DNA of 44,597 nucleotides, taken from positions 1 through 44,597 of the forward strand of contig JNEM01009059.1 in the NCBI GenBank assembly GCA_000697335.1. Reading direction: 5' to 3'. The translations under genes and the position numbers were made by a program. Shown one piece after another: positions 1-11,992 of this stretch. Below the pieces are notes generated by a model. That model was not told the origin of the DNA, did not search any database, and saw nothing but the letters and a program-made list of their open reading frames with translations. This DNA is from Conidiobolus incongruus B7586. Taxonomy: Eukaryota > Entomophthoromycota > Entomophthoromycetes > Entomophthorales > Conidiobolaceae. Numbering within the stretch: the first letter of the stretch is position 1; the number at the start of each line of letters is the position of its first letter.

Positions 1-620
1 TAAAATTTATTAATTATTATCATTTATTGTAAAAAATTTGATTTTTAACCATACTTTAAATTATTTCATTTAGTAATAGCTAATCTAACTCTTTTTAAGA
101 TTTAATTAAATTATTAGATATTTATTTTATATCTTTATGAATGAATTGAATATTAAACTTATATATATATTACTTTTATAATTAATATTAAATTGTCTTG
201 AAAATTTTTTAGTTAAAATAAAAAAATATTTTTTAATAAATTTTTTAACCCTATTAATAATTTTAAAAAAGGTGATTAAAATTAATTTTCTAGATTTTAA
301 TAAGTTTTAAATAATTTATTTAATAATAAAAAGTTGATTTAAATACTATTTTATTACCAAAAGTTGCTTATGAATTTTATATAATTTTAGAGTGTTTAGG
401 GTTAAATTTTACAAATATTAAAATAAAAAACTTTTACCAGTTATTATTAAGTTTTAGTATTATTAAATAACAAATTTTAAAAAGTTAACTTTTAATCAAA
501 AAAATTATTATGTATATATATATAATCTCAAATTATATATCTTCTTATTTGTTTTGTATATATTTTATTATTTGAAACTAATAATATGCTTGAAAAATCA
601 GATTTTAAAAAATCTCCCAT
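1..620 (-). mobile_element. mariner-family element, copy A, cut by window edge
   Basis: This stretch aligns by eye over its full length with the outer halves of the copies at 23050-24280, 25240-28090 and 33077-34710. It includes the shared terminal block around 575-620 with the words gaaactaataatatg and tgaaaaatcag. The orientation matches copies B and D, so the transposase would be read on the minus strand. The window begins inside the element. It is strongly AT-mutated and no reading frame survives. Confidence 0.7.
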
Positions 621-769
621 TTTTTCAATTGTGTGATAATATTAATATTTTTTTAATCCAATTCTATTTTAATAATTTTGATATTTAAAAGTGAAATAAT
701 TTTGTTAACTAATAAATAATTTGAGATTAAATATTAAAAGAGTAAATTATTATAAATTATTAAACACAA

Positions 770-1335
770 TGATAGCAGTAAAAATAACAAATATTCTTCA
801 ATAACTGTTGCATCCTGCTCCTTTGGAGAAATTAGAACAAAGAATCAATCCTAAGAACCATAACAAGGATACACCATTATTCAGCCATGCCTGCAAAAAC
901 ACCTAAATACACAAGTAGCTGTTAGCATAGAAGTCTGATTTTTGGTTTAACTAATCCAAACTACACTTTTATTTACAGTTATCCTCCATTTTACCTTTAA
1001 AAGTTCAAACAGTAAAACGTCTATATCAGTGTATTAATAGACCTATATTCCAACAATATTATAATTTATTATATTCAGTATACTCCTCAGGTTAATAAAC
1101 CTCAGTTTCACTACAAACGTATCATTTTCTTATATTTATTTATTCATTGCTGTATAGCTTTACACTATGGCACTCACTGGATGCACTTTACTTGATTTAT
1201 AATCACTTGATTATATCGAATTTAATCAATTAGCAATTGCAAACTAACTGATTCTCATGGCCCTCAAAATTGAAAAGCTCATAATCATCTATATCTGACC
1301 ATTGAGATTAAATCCTGAAGCTGAAATTAATGCCC
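770..1335 (-). other. G+C-elevated stretch, possible decayed or spliced gene
   Basis: This stretch is visibly richer in G+C than its flanks. On the minus strand a TM-like segment (with AWLNNG and SLLWFLGL) follows a good acceptor (ctaac, then tttttgcag) near 900. Two upstream mini-exons can be chained to it in phase, and an acidic segment with SDIDDYELFNF lies near 1270-1320. The opposite strand is also open over part of it (850-900), so the orientation is unsure. I recognise no family. It may be a small membrane-protein gene, a pseudogene, or neither. Confidence 0.25.
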
Positions 1336-3973
1336 ATCACTAGCATTCTTAAAATAAACATTCAAAAACTTTTGTGCTATTTAAAAAATTACAATAATTT
1401 TAGTTAATGCATTGTTTTAAAATCACTAGATTCATAATAATATAATAAATTAAAAAATGTTACTATATATATATAATCCATCAATCTTTAATATATTATC
1501 GAAAATTTCAAGTTTAAAATATCTATTCATAAATGATAGATTATAATTTAAATTTGTGTAACTAATTTTAAATTTGAAAAATTAATAATAATAATAATTT
1601 TATTATTATTATTAATACTATATATAGTATTAAACTTATAAATTATTTCATTATAGTGCTTATGGTTATATTATAAAATATGTCTAATTTATATTATTGA
1701 AATTTCATAATAGTAGTAATAATTTTGTAGCTTAGTAGTACAAAGGAAGAATCAAGCTAAACAATAAATACAAAATAACCCCTGTTAGAAGTAAAAAGAA
1801 TTTATTTAATGATTATAGGTAGTAAAATTATTATTTTAATATGAAAGCATGTAGCATTTAATTGCGATACTGTGGAATTTTAAGGAAATAATAGTGATAT
1901 TTAATCAAGAAGGAATCAACATTATTTTGTAAATCAAATTTAAGTATAAATTTTATAAAATTTATTATGCTTAAATAATAAAAATAGTAAAATATAAATA
2001 TGGAATTTGAGATCCAATCTCTTAAAAATAATGGTTTATTTACTTATAAATTTTATATTGTAATATAACTTGTACAGAGTTAATCAGTTATTATCCTTCT
2101 GATCATTAGATATTAATTTTAATTAATAATATTATACATTGATTCGTGCAAGTATATAAGATTCAAAATCTTTTATTGGAACATATATATATATATATAT
2201 ATTCCCAATTGTCTGTATAATATTTAATACAAAAATTCATATCTCGTATAATTATATAACAATATAGCATTATATTCAAAATTATATATATGTGATTAAA
2301 CATAAATTCAACTATAGCTAATATATATTATAATATAAAATTATTTATCAAATAAAGCAAACACATCTCATTCCTATTAACTGTTTTTACTTTATTACTT
2401 CATTTAACTATCAAATCAGGGATGATATTCATTCATAAATTTGAATATATTGAAAAAATTATTAAATAATATTTAATAATTAAAATACCAATTAACAACT
2501 TTAATCATAATAATATATAGATGATCAAATAATTTGATAACAATTAAAATTTGAATGGACTATTTAGAACAACAAAATTACGATTTATTAATAGTTTGGA
2601 TTTAATCGGCTTATTTACCGAATCTAATATTTGGATGTTAATGAAAATCCGGAATTGTATTTGATATTCATACTTAATTTGAAGTTTGAATGTAACTATT
2701 ATGATGATAATCTATCAAAATGAAATATTCACTTAAAATATCCTGTATTATAGGCTGTATGAATTGAATTATATTTTAGTGATCAAAACACCAAAAACTA
2801 AAGATTTTGAATTATTACTATATATTCAAATTATCAAAAATGTATAATATTTCATATCATATAAAGAGATATTATTTGATTGAAACCAGTATAAGATATA
2901 TGGATTTTGGCATTGAAAAATATCCACTTTTCTAAAATTTAACAGGTTTTGTAAGATTATTATATATTATTAATTTAACAATTTGATAGAGAATATATTC
3001 AATATCCTAAATATTAGAAATTATATATTTTTATATTTGGTAATAAAGATAAATCTGAAAATAATATTTCATTTTATTTGATTAAAAAGTATTAATAGAT
3101 TATTTAATTTAATAATTAAAATAATAATAAATTAGTTAAATTAAATTATTATTACAATTTTTTTCATCATTCTCTTAATTTTCAATAAAATCCAATTTTA
3201 ACCTGAAAATTTATTATTAAAAAAGAATTTTCATGAATTTTAGAGAATTTTAAATTACACCAGGTGGTTCATTAGAATATTATCACTTTTAAAAAATAGC
3301 ATTTCACCAAGTCCATTAGCATATTGTTTAACGTTGAATAATACATTGAAATGCTGATTCAAATAAAGAGATACCACTAGTGCTATATTTTAACGGTTTG
3401 TTCTCCCCCTTAGATTGTTAATATATTGGGTTTAACAAATTGGTAAGATTTTTGAACCTAATACAATTGTGTCGTGGATGTTTTAATGTTTCAATTGGAT
3501 AAATTAGAATTAACTAGAATATTATAATAGTAAAAAGTTATAATATCTTCAATAAAAACTAATTATGGTAACAGAAAAAAAAATATAAGTTATTTAATTT
3601 TACTAGAGATAACTAAATCTATAGTTTGGAGTTTTTTAATCAGTATAAATATATATACATTTAATATTATACAACGTTCAATAAAATAATGAAATATAAT
3701 ACTATAATTAGTATTAGAGTAAAAAAGCAATTTTATTTAAATAATTTTGAAAGATATAAACAATATTAGTAAAAATTTTGAATGAGACTATAGACAAAAA
3801 ATAAGCTGGATCAAAAATAGAAGGAACAGAAAGGATCTAGAGATAATGGGGAGTAAAATATTCACATAGTATGGAGATAGGTAGAAAAAATCGACGGAGA
3901 CAATTACAAAGTAGTTAAACTTGACTAGAGGAGAATAAGAGGAAATCAAGGAATGACAGTGAAGAGTTCATAA
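1336..3973. other. AT-rich intergenic DNA, no firm gene
   Basis: Mostly simple AT-rich sequence, with a TA-dinucleotide run near 2183-2203. Short open segments with mixed amino-acid composition occur at about 2575-2660 (+) and 3245-3390 (-). They are too short and too broken by stops to call. They may be remains of genes. Confidence 0.5.
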
Positions 3974-4434
3974 TTATTCTTGGATTGCAGCCAAGTCACT
4001 TTGGTAAAGGTAAGAAGCTCCAGAGGATCGTCTCCTTGACTTTTTAACTATTTTAGTTTGACTAAAAGGTTTTTCAATTGTTGGCATAGACTGAAAGCTG
4101 GAGATATATTTTTCGTTATATTGATCCAAATTTAAAGGGCTGAACTCCATAGTAGTATTCATTGTACTATCTACAAATTTTAAATTGGAATAAAATTGAA
4201 CCAAATCATTGTCGATGTCAATGGTTTTATACTATCCAAAAAATGGATTTTTTCTATTGGATAGGGGGCTCAGTCAGGGAGAAGGAGCTCGGATAGATTA
4301 TTAATATACCATCAGAAACAGGATCTGGATTATTTCGAAGATTAATAGGGGGATTTTTCAAGTGTGGAGGGTGAGATGAATATAAGTGAATTGAGGTGAT
4401 GATATGTTTGAAGGGATTGAAACGTTGATTAAAC
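3974..4434 (-). CDS. 3' exons of an unidentified spliced gene (candidate)
   Basis: The last exon would be 3974-4170 and the exon before it 4310-4434. The donor is GTATAT at 4309-4304 and the acceptor TTGTAG ends at 4171, giving a 139-nt intron with matching phase. The upstream exon begins after a CATCAG acceptor, and no in-frame ATG is present, so the 5' end is missing from this model. The inferred product is polar and probably disordered: a Pro/Asn/His-rich part, then PLNLDQYNEKY, a basic KKSRRRSS patch, and a C-terminus ending in QSDLAAIQE. No membrane span or known domain is visible. The stretch stands out as less AT-rich than its surroundings. The 4170 acceptor is the weakest point, since an unspliced reading from about 4225 is also open. 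Function unknown. Confidence 0.4.
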
Positions 4435-6453
4435 CTGATGTTTTAAGGTTTTAATACAGTCCATGTGAATTCACTCTTAACCACATTTAATTAGAATAAA
4501 TTCAATATTTAATATTAGCTATTTCAATACCATTTTTTCAAAATAATTTTTACTAAATTTCAGATTCTTTATCTATTCTTAATATCATCTATCTTTATTT
4601 AATCAATAATCAATCCTATACAATTGATGCGAGTTCAATTAATTAAATCATATGGGGTAAATATTAGATTTTTATTTCTATTTTATATTCATTATATCTT
4701 ACGAGAAAGCTATTTTTAACAAATTTGATAATTGACTAGGCATTTATAAATAAAAAATACGCAAAAAAGGTTATTTAACTATATATGAAAATTGAAGATT
4801 AGATAGTTAATATGAAATCATTACTAGAATACTCAAAAATAATCAATTACTTATTACTAATTAACCTACATGTCATTCATTAACCTAAATAATTAATTGT
4901 TAAATATAACATATTATTGAATAAATTGTGGATTTTAATAGTATAGAATAAATGAATTATGAGGATTAAATGATGAAATATGCCAAATATTGAATTACAT
5001 CTACCAATTATGGTAAGCATAAGATTACTTGGATATTAAAAGAAAATGATTATTTTATTAATAATTTGAAAATATAATTTTAAATTCAATTTATTATAAA
5101 TTATTTTAAAATTTTTACTTTTATAGATTTTCTGAAAGAACCAAACTCACATGATGTTTTTACCCTTTCAATATTAAAATTAGACTAATAGTATTAAATG
5201 CGATGATGAAATATCCCTGATATTCGTATAAAATTCACTACTTGGCATTATTTAGTAAATTTTATCATAAAAGATTATATCATCAGCTTTGAAAATTACT
5301 AATTTGTATACAATATAGAAAAGACTTAATTTATATGCTGAGCATATTATGATTAATGAAATATCTTACAAATTACTACAAATTAGGTTTTCTATTAATT
5401 ATATTTATAAAAATTTAATCATATTATTTATAAGCAAATTAATTTAATTATATTTAATTTCCTAATTTCAATTCTAAAAATAACAATTTAATGGAAAAAT
5501 ATACAAATTGTTTCATATTTTCACTATGCTAGATATTTTTTATATAAAATATACCAAATTCAATTTAATTCAAAATATATATTTCAAATATGTTATTATC
5601 AAATTGATTAATATTAATAAAATATATTTTACTTTCTATATTGTTATTCCCACATGGATATATCACTATATATTAACTAATCTGAGTTAAATAGTGAAGG
5701 ATGATTTATTAATATTATCCGTAATAATTGGTTAAATAAACTTATTTTAAAACGTGGTAAATTTTCTCGTAATAATATATAATTTTGGTTGAGTATTTCA
5801 GTAACATCTTTGATTACAATTAGTGAATTTCGATATTTTAGTATTCTATAAATATAACGGAAATGATTCATATTATACTATATACTATTAAGATATAACT
5901 GTTTGATTTTTTTAATTTATTGCAATTTTATATTGGTAATAGTTGTTAACTCGAAAATCACAATTTTATCAATTAAATTCAAACATAATTATATATATAA
6001 GATAAATATACGAAACTGAAGTATATCCAGTTGCCATATCAAGTATATCTGCGTAATGGCCATTTTATATGCTCAAATAATTAAATAATGAGGGTTTATT
6101 ATATAATATTCGGTTATTAATAAACCTCAAAAAATGTAATGCATTAACTATATCAGTATTTTATTATATAATGAATGCGATTTTTCAATTGATACATCCT
6201 TGTTGGGAAACAACATTTTCATTCAAAATTAAAAGCATTTATACATATTCTCTATCTGATATAATTAAATATTTAAATCGTTTAACTTCAAATATTAAAA
6301 TATGAGAGAAACTTTAAATAAACAAAAACACAATAAATATATATAGCATATTTTTAATTATATTCAATCTATCAAAAGTTAAAAAGATAAATCTATGATT
6401 GTATATAATATTCATTTATTATTACTGTTCAATAGTAACAGCAATATGTTTCA
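4435..6453. other. AT-rich intergenic DNA, no firm gene
   Basis: Open stretches of 60-64 codons at 5508-5690 (+) and 5677-5871 (-) exist, but both consist of AT-only codons typical of chance frames here. Neither has a recognisable domain or a supporting splice or promoter context. I see nothing else. Confidence 0.5.
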
Positions 6454-7262
6454 TTAACTGGAAGCACATTCATGTGAATAAAACTCTAAAACTATAAGTA
6501 CACAGCTTAAATAAATAAAAATAATGAGCTGCTCCAAAATTTTTCAAGACAAGTAGTGGCACATTCGTTAAATCAAATAGTATACAAATAAAAATACTGA
6601 ATTTGACTTATTTCCAAGAGCTAAAGATACGGAATTTAATTTAAACTTAGAAATCAGATATATTTTGAACATGATAAATAACTCAGCCAACCAAACTATG
6701 AGTAATAATATTAAATCAATTAAAGTACCAAAAAACATCAAGTTCATAGCTAGAAGCCTAATACTGATGGAGAAAAAATAATTCACCACATACCACAACA
6801 TCAATAATTATCAAGCGAAAAACAATATATATTTGTTTTCTAATTTTATTATTTATCCCATGTGTATTATGTTCAATTAGTATATTGTAATAAAATATAT
6901 TCCAAATAATCCAACAAATTATATTAGTTTAAAAATCAATACTATGATTATCATATAAATCATATAAAAACACAATTAGAATATTGGTATATAAAGCTAT
7001 TAATATTATAGTTCAATGAAATACTTGGAAAAAAAACTCAATTGATTTTCAATAAGGATAAAATCCATCAATAATATGGCAATACAAGCTAAAAAAGCTT
7101 GCTGTATTAATTCACTTGCTGATACAATTTTCAATTCTGCTTAAAATGCTACAATTAGACTAAAGATCATTGGTACTTATACCGATATATCTGAAATTTG
7201 ATTGGGTTTTTATATAAATTGCAGCTTGACAAGAAACTCTGATTAGGAAATTCAATAATTCT
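6454..7262 (-). CDS. candidate spliced multi-span membrane protein (possibly 7TM receptor-like)
   Basis: Four minus-strand segments chain in phase: 7183-7262, 7025-7136, 6598-6763 and 6454-6528. The introns between them are 46 nt (donor GTATAAG, acceptor TTAAGCAG), 261 nt (donor GTATTTC, acceptor ttctccatcag) and 69 nt (donor GTATTTT, acceptor GGAGCAG). The product would have at least three hydrophobic spans: around AFLACIAILLMDFIL, around MFFGTLIDLILLLIVWLAELF, and a final one ending before SHECASS and the TAA stop. A further hydrophobic open segment at about 7595-7770 (with AFLTIVAIITLLSLYL) may be the first span, but I cannot connect it cleanly. The order of spans and loops resembles a receptor of the rhodopsin-like type expanded in Conidiobolus-like fungi. 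That is an inference without a diagnostic motif. T-rich strands encode hydrophobic residues by chance, so a decayed gene or an artefact remains possible. Confidence 0.33.
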
Positions 7263-9080
7263 CTAAACAGTACATTTTATATTCATTCATAATAATTCAA
7301 AAATGTGTAAAAATTTCTAAATGATTCAATATTTTTAAATAAATTAGTTATCCATTAATTTCATAAAAATATTGTATTTTTTTATTTTTGTTTTAAAAAC
7401 ATAATCAAGTATATACTCTAGATTTAGAAACATAATGCTATATTTACCAGTAGATTTGAGATACAAGGATCAGCAGTAATTCAATCTATTATTAAATTGT
7501 TAAAATTTTAAAAAAATTAATCAGATCTATTTAATACAAAACAATCTTGAATAAACTTTAAACTAATGAGCATCTTCGATCATTCACTATCATTGACATT
7601 ATATTAGTGCAAGTATAAAGACAATAATGTTATGATAGCAACTATAGTCAAAAATGCAATTTTTATATCATGCTCAAAATTACTCGATATTTTCAATTCA
7701 TTGATCAGTAATATGTGATTTTCTATGGAAGAAGTGTCAATTATAAAAATTCTATTAAATTTGGTTGAATTAAATTTTAAATTTTAAATTTAATTTAAAT
7801 GTTCAATACGTATATTTACAGATAATTATAAATAGAATTGGAAACTAAATAATACCGTCTATTTTATAATTATTTAATGGAATTTATATATTTTTAATCT
7901 ATTTATTAGTGAATATTTAATAATATTGGTTCTTTGATAGAGATCGATTCAAATCAATCAAATAATTTTGGTTGTGATTTAAATTTGATTTAATTATTCA
8001 TTCATATCAAATTATCTGGTTTACAATGCTGTTTTAGGAAACATCCCATTGGTAGAATGCCACATGTATCATATTAATTGTGTTATTTTTATATAATTGC
8101 TCATGAAAATATACTTCTGAGATTGCAATAGTTAAAATTTCAATCGTTTTATTATATTTATAGAAAAACATATTGTATATTAATACATATATTATTAATT
8201 GCGAAATATAAATTTATTGTATATCCAGTGGAATTTGCATTTTTTTAAGCAATTAATCATAAAATTTCTAATTTTTTATAAAAATGACAGAGTTTGAGTA
8301 TTTATCATCAAATAATAAAAAATGTAATTTTTATTCAAGTTAGTTTGATGATATAATTTAAAAGCTTAATCAAATATTATATATATATATATATTGAAAT
8401 TTTGAAAACTATTTAATTTAGTTTTTTGGGTAATCATAACAGAAACTTATTCAAATAATCAAGTATATTAACATTTTATACAAATTTAGAAATTATAACA
8501 TCATATAACCAACTTAATTTATGCATTTTTAATTGAATATAATAAAATGAGGTAGTTTATCCATTCTCCTTAGTTTCAAGCTTAGAAATATTTCACTCAT
8601 TAAACTTTAACTCTATACTATATTAATATTTGAAAAGTTAATCATATTTTACTTTTATTATATTTAGTAATTTATAATGCAATAAATATTATTGATAAAT
8701 TAAAAATTATAAACAGAATAAAAATTATCTATTAATAATATCGTTTTATATAACATAATTATATCGATAAAATATTTTCATCAAAATGTTAAAAAGATAT
8801 AAATGAATACTAGAAAAACTTTTGAAATGAAATAACTGTATAAAATAAAATTGATAAATCTTGGAAGTAATTAATTTTGCGGGTTTTTTAATTGAAGTAA
8901 AAAATCATAATAATTAGTTAGAATGAATAATGATTCGTCATCAAGTTCAATACCATTGAATAGGACAGGAATTGATTAAAATTATATAATTTGATTGCAT
9001 TTCCTCCATATATTTAATACTTCGCCAACCCTTGAATAATTTTTCAAAGCTTTAATATTATAAAATTAAAATAGTGAAAA
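7263..9080. other. AT-rich DNA, mostly without visible features
   Basis: Apart from the hydrophobic minus-strand open segment near 7595-7770, which may belong to the neighbouring membrane-protein candidate, only AT-rich sequence is seen. It includes a TA run near 8378-8394. Confidence 0.5.
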
Positions 9081-9086
9081 TATAAA
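9081..9086 (+). promoter_or_regulatory. TATA box of peptidase copy 1
   Basis: TATAAA lies 45 nt upstream of the ATG. Copies 2 and 4 carry the same word at 54 and 51 nt before their supported starts. Recurrence in three paralogues makes it more believable than a chance match in AT-rich DNA. Confidence 0.45.
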
Positions 9087-9125
9087 TTTTATTTAATATT
9101 TAATAGAGGTAATTTTATAAGAAAT

Positions 9126-10685
9126 ATGAAATTAATATATAGCTCTATATGGTTGTTGAGTTTAGTCAACTTAACAGCTGTCCAAATACCACACCATTTA
9201 AATGATTTGGTACCTAAGTTAATTGACAGTACTCTAAATTCCACTATAATATGGGATCGCTTAGCTGAAATGACTGATACCTATGGCCAGAGACAAGTAG
9301 GCTCGAAAAGCTTGGAAAAGGCAAGAACTGAATTTGGATTTTATATATGATAAAAAACTGATTTTAACGTAATGATAGTCTATTGACTGGGTGGTTAATA
9401 TGATCAAACACGATGGTATTAAAGTGTATACCGAGCCTGTCGTCATCAATAAGTGGAAAAGGGTTTATGAAAATTAGAACTCATTACTCCAACTCTTGGT
9501 AGAAAATCGATTCAAGTGACTGCACTTGGAAACACTACTTCTACTCCACTAGGTGGGATCACCGCAGAAGTAGTTCCTATTTCCAGCTTTGAAGAGTTAG
9601 ATGATTTAGTTAATCAAGATAAACGCGCAATCAAAGGAAAGATGGTGTTATTTAATTTCGATTGGAGCAGTTATGGTAATGGCACCCGTTTCCGCAACCT
9701 TGGTGCACGCAAGGTAGAACAGCTAGGTGGAGTTGCCAGTATTATTCGCTCAGTAGCAAGCTACAGTCTTACCACGCTTCACACTGGGCTACAGTTTTAC
9801 CCAGCTAACATTCCTGCTGTGGCAATCACTGAGGAAGATGCAAATCTAATTACTCGACTTCATAAGCGAGCAACTGGGCAGCTTAAATCTGCAGTGAATA
9901 ACAATTATGTTGATTTTAAAAAGCCCAAGCTTCACTTAAATATCCTCGTGAAGGGTGGTATGAAAAATGGTAAAAGTAGAAATATTATTGCAGAAATCAA
10001 GGGATCCAAATACCCTGACGAATATGTTGTACTTGGAGGACATATTGATAGCTGGGATCTGGGAGTAGGTGCACTTGACGATGGAGGTGGCTCTTTCAGT
10101 AGCTACGAAGTCTTGAGACAAATTCAAATTTCTAATTTTAAGCCTAAGCGCACAATCAGATTAGTGTTATGGACAGGAGAAGAAAATGGAGGTGAGGGAA
10201 GTGAAGCTTACTACAAAAAACACAAGGATGAAATAGATCAATATGCTTTAGTGATGGAATCTGACTCTGACTCAGCACATCCTATTGGACTGAGGTACTC
10301 AGGTCCTCCTGAAGCGAAAGAATATTTGAGTCAAATTGCAAATCAATTTTTGAAACCTTTGGGATGGGGTGTGAACTTCACACCTGGTCATGGTGAAGCG
10401 GATATCCGACTAATTTGTCAGAGTAATAAAGTTCCATGTGCTGGATATCATTCCGGAAGCAAAATCAAAGATATAGTCAAGGATAGCAAATGCGACGAGT
10501 TTATTGAAGACGGCTATTTTTGGTTTCATCATACTCCTGCTGATCGTATGGAAGTACTAAAACCTGAATTATTGACTCAATCGGCTGCCACTATGCTAAC
10601 TTATGTTTTGGCAGCATCTGAATTGGATGAAAATCTGCAAAGGTTAAATAGTGTGAAATTCCATGTTCAAAAACCTTATGATTAA
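9126..10685 (+). CDS. secreted M28 zinc exopeptidase (CPQ-like), copy 1, frameshifted
   Basis: This is the plasma glutamate carboxypeptidase (CPQ) type of M28 metallopeptidase, which in known members removes terminal residues from peptides using two zinc ions. Exon 1 (9126-9320) encodes a signal peptide (MKLIYSSIWLLSLVNLTAVQ) and the conserved WDRLAEMTD block. A 58-nt intron with a GC donor (GCAAGA) and ATAG acceptor (9321-9378) restores the LEK/SIDW junction seen unbroken in the other copies. Exon 2 starts at 9379. Around 9468-9476 one base is missing from an A run (gaaaatta), shifting the frame. From there to the TAA at 10685 the reading is open. The zinc and catalytic motifs are intact: GGHIDSWDLGVGALDDGGG, WTGEENGG, MESD and HHTPAD. 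This could be a young pseudogene or a sequencing error in a homopolymer. It is tail to tail with the YEATS gene, 188 bp away. Confidence 0.88.
9321..9378 (+). other. GC-AG intron in peptidase copy 1
   Basis: The boundaries are AAAAG|GCAAGA and GATAG|TCTATT, phase 0. Removing it joins LEK to SIDW exactly as in copy 4, which has LEKSIDW uninterrupted. No GT donor is available near the junction. Copies 2, 3 and 4 lack this intron. Confidence 0.8.
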
Positions 10686-10873
10686 ATGCTATCTTTTATA
10701 TTATTAAATCATTTCAATTAATCAATTTTATAGCATTTTATTTGCATTTGCTAAATGTACAAATTTGAAAATTAATAGCTGAGCAATTGAATTAGATTTT
10801 AGGAAAAAATTAAATGAATTAAACTAGCAAAATCAATAAAAATATTTAAGTGTACAATAATATTATAGCAAAA

Positions 10874-11992
10874 TTAATTCTTTAGTTTATGTTGGTCTCT
10901 CTGTAGTTTGCAATGAATACCATAGTCCCATAACTTCTTTAAACAATGATTATTTAGAGTGTACAAATCGAAGTGAAATTCCTCTATAAGAAGTATGAAT
11001 TAATAAGATAATTGTCATTGAATATTATAATAATTCATCTTACTGTCTTCAATTTCTTTGACGTATGATGTAGGATCTTGATATTTTAATACAATTTTAC
11101 GGGCCTTATAAATTTCTGGACCTTCTAATTTGTTCATAAGTTTGAATAGTCGTTTCCTTGTGAACTAAATGAAGATATGAGTATCTATAAACTAAATATT
11201 ATCAATAAAGATAATTACATCTGGTGCAACATCTTCATTATGACTATCATCGCTCTCTCCTTGATATGATTGTTTGCTAGACGAGGGAATTTTTGGTGTG
11301 GAGAGAGGTGGTGGGGTTGGTTCTTTAGATTTATGGTGGTGATGCTGTCTGACTTTGGAATGCGAGAATGATGATGGTTGAGGTTGGGGTAAAGGAAGAG
11401 CTGAATGCTTTGGTTTGGTAAGAAGCTTTATCTTTGGTAGCGGGGGAGTCGATGTAGCTGTCGGGGGTAAAGGCTGTGGGATAGCTTCAACAGGGGGTAA
11501 TACTAAACGTTTCAAAAGTCTCGGATGTGGATCTTTGAATTCCTGGATCGAAGATTAATATGATATGTTAAAACATGTCAAGTGAATATATTACTAAATC
11601 AATAGGACGACTATACTGAGGTTTATCAAATAATAATTCATGATCTATTAAAACTGGAGGGTATAAATTTTTATAAAAGGCTAATTGAATTTTAAATGGG
11701 AATTGGCCCCATCCTCTTTCGCTCAAAATGAATGGAGGCTCAGTAATAACTAAAAAAATTAACAATAAAAAACTTGAACTGAAATAATGAGGATAAGAAT
11801 ACCTCTTTCAGGATTTTCAAAACTTGGGTGTAAATAATAAGTAACGGATTGAATAAAATCTAAGCAACCGTCTTTCATTTCCATACTCTCCAACCACATT
11901 TTCCATTTTCGAATTTTATGACCACTCTCTATTACTTTTTTAGTTAATTCAACTTTTGTCACAATTTTTAATTTTTTATTAATAATTTTCAT
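10874..11992 (-). CDS. YEATS-domain chromatin reader, AF9/ENL-like, five exons
   Basis: Complement(join(10874..10983,11044..11164,11219..11542,11595..11749,11803..11992)), 299 residues. The four introns are 60, 54, 52 and 53 nt; all have GT-AG ends and preserve phase. Residues 24-128 form the YEATS fold, with YYLHPSFENPERV and FILSERGWGQF. H55, S57, F58 and W77 occupy the positions that form the acyl-lysine pocket in AF9/Taf14-type domains. Residues 129-215 are a Pro/Ser-rich linker with an HHHH run. The last 80 residues include a KRLFKLMNKL helix and EIEDKEFHFDLYTLN, similar to the C-terminal partner-binding domain of AF9/ENL and the ET-type end of Taf14. Such proteins read acetylated or crotonylated histone tails and recruit transcription or remodelling complexes in the nucleus. 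The ATG is the first after stops. It converges with peptidase copy 1. The family is sure; the precise orthologue (Taf14, Yaf9 or AF9-like) is not. Confidence 0.9.

Noticed and set aside
5508-5871. Two 60-64-codon frames on opposite strands
   Set aside because: AT-only codons, no domain, promoter or splice context. Frames of this length recur by chance in the window.
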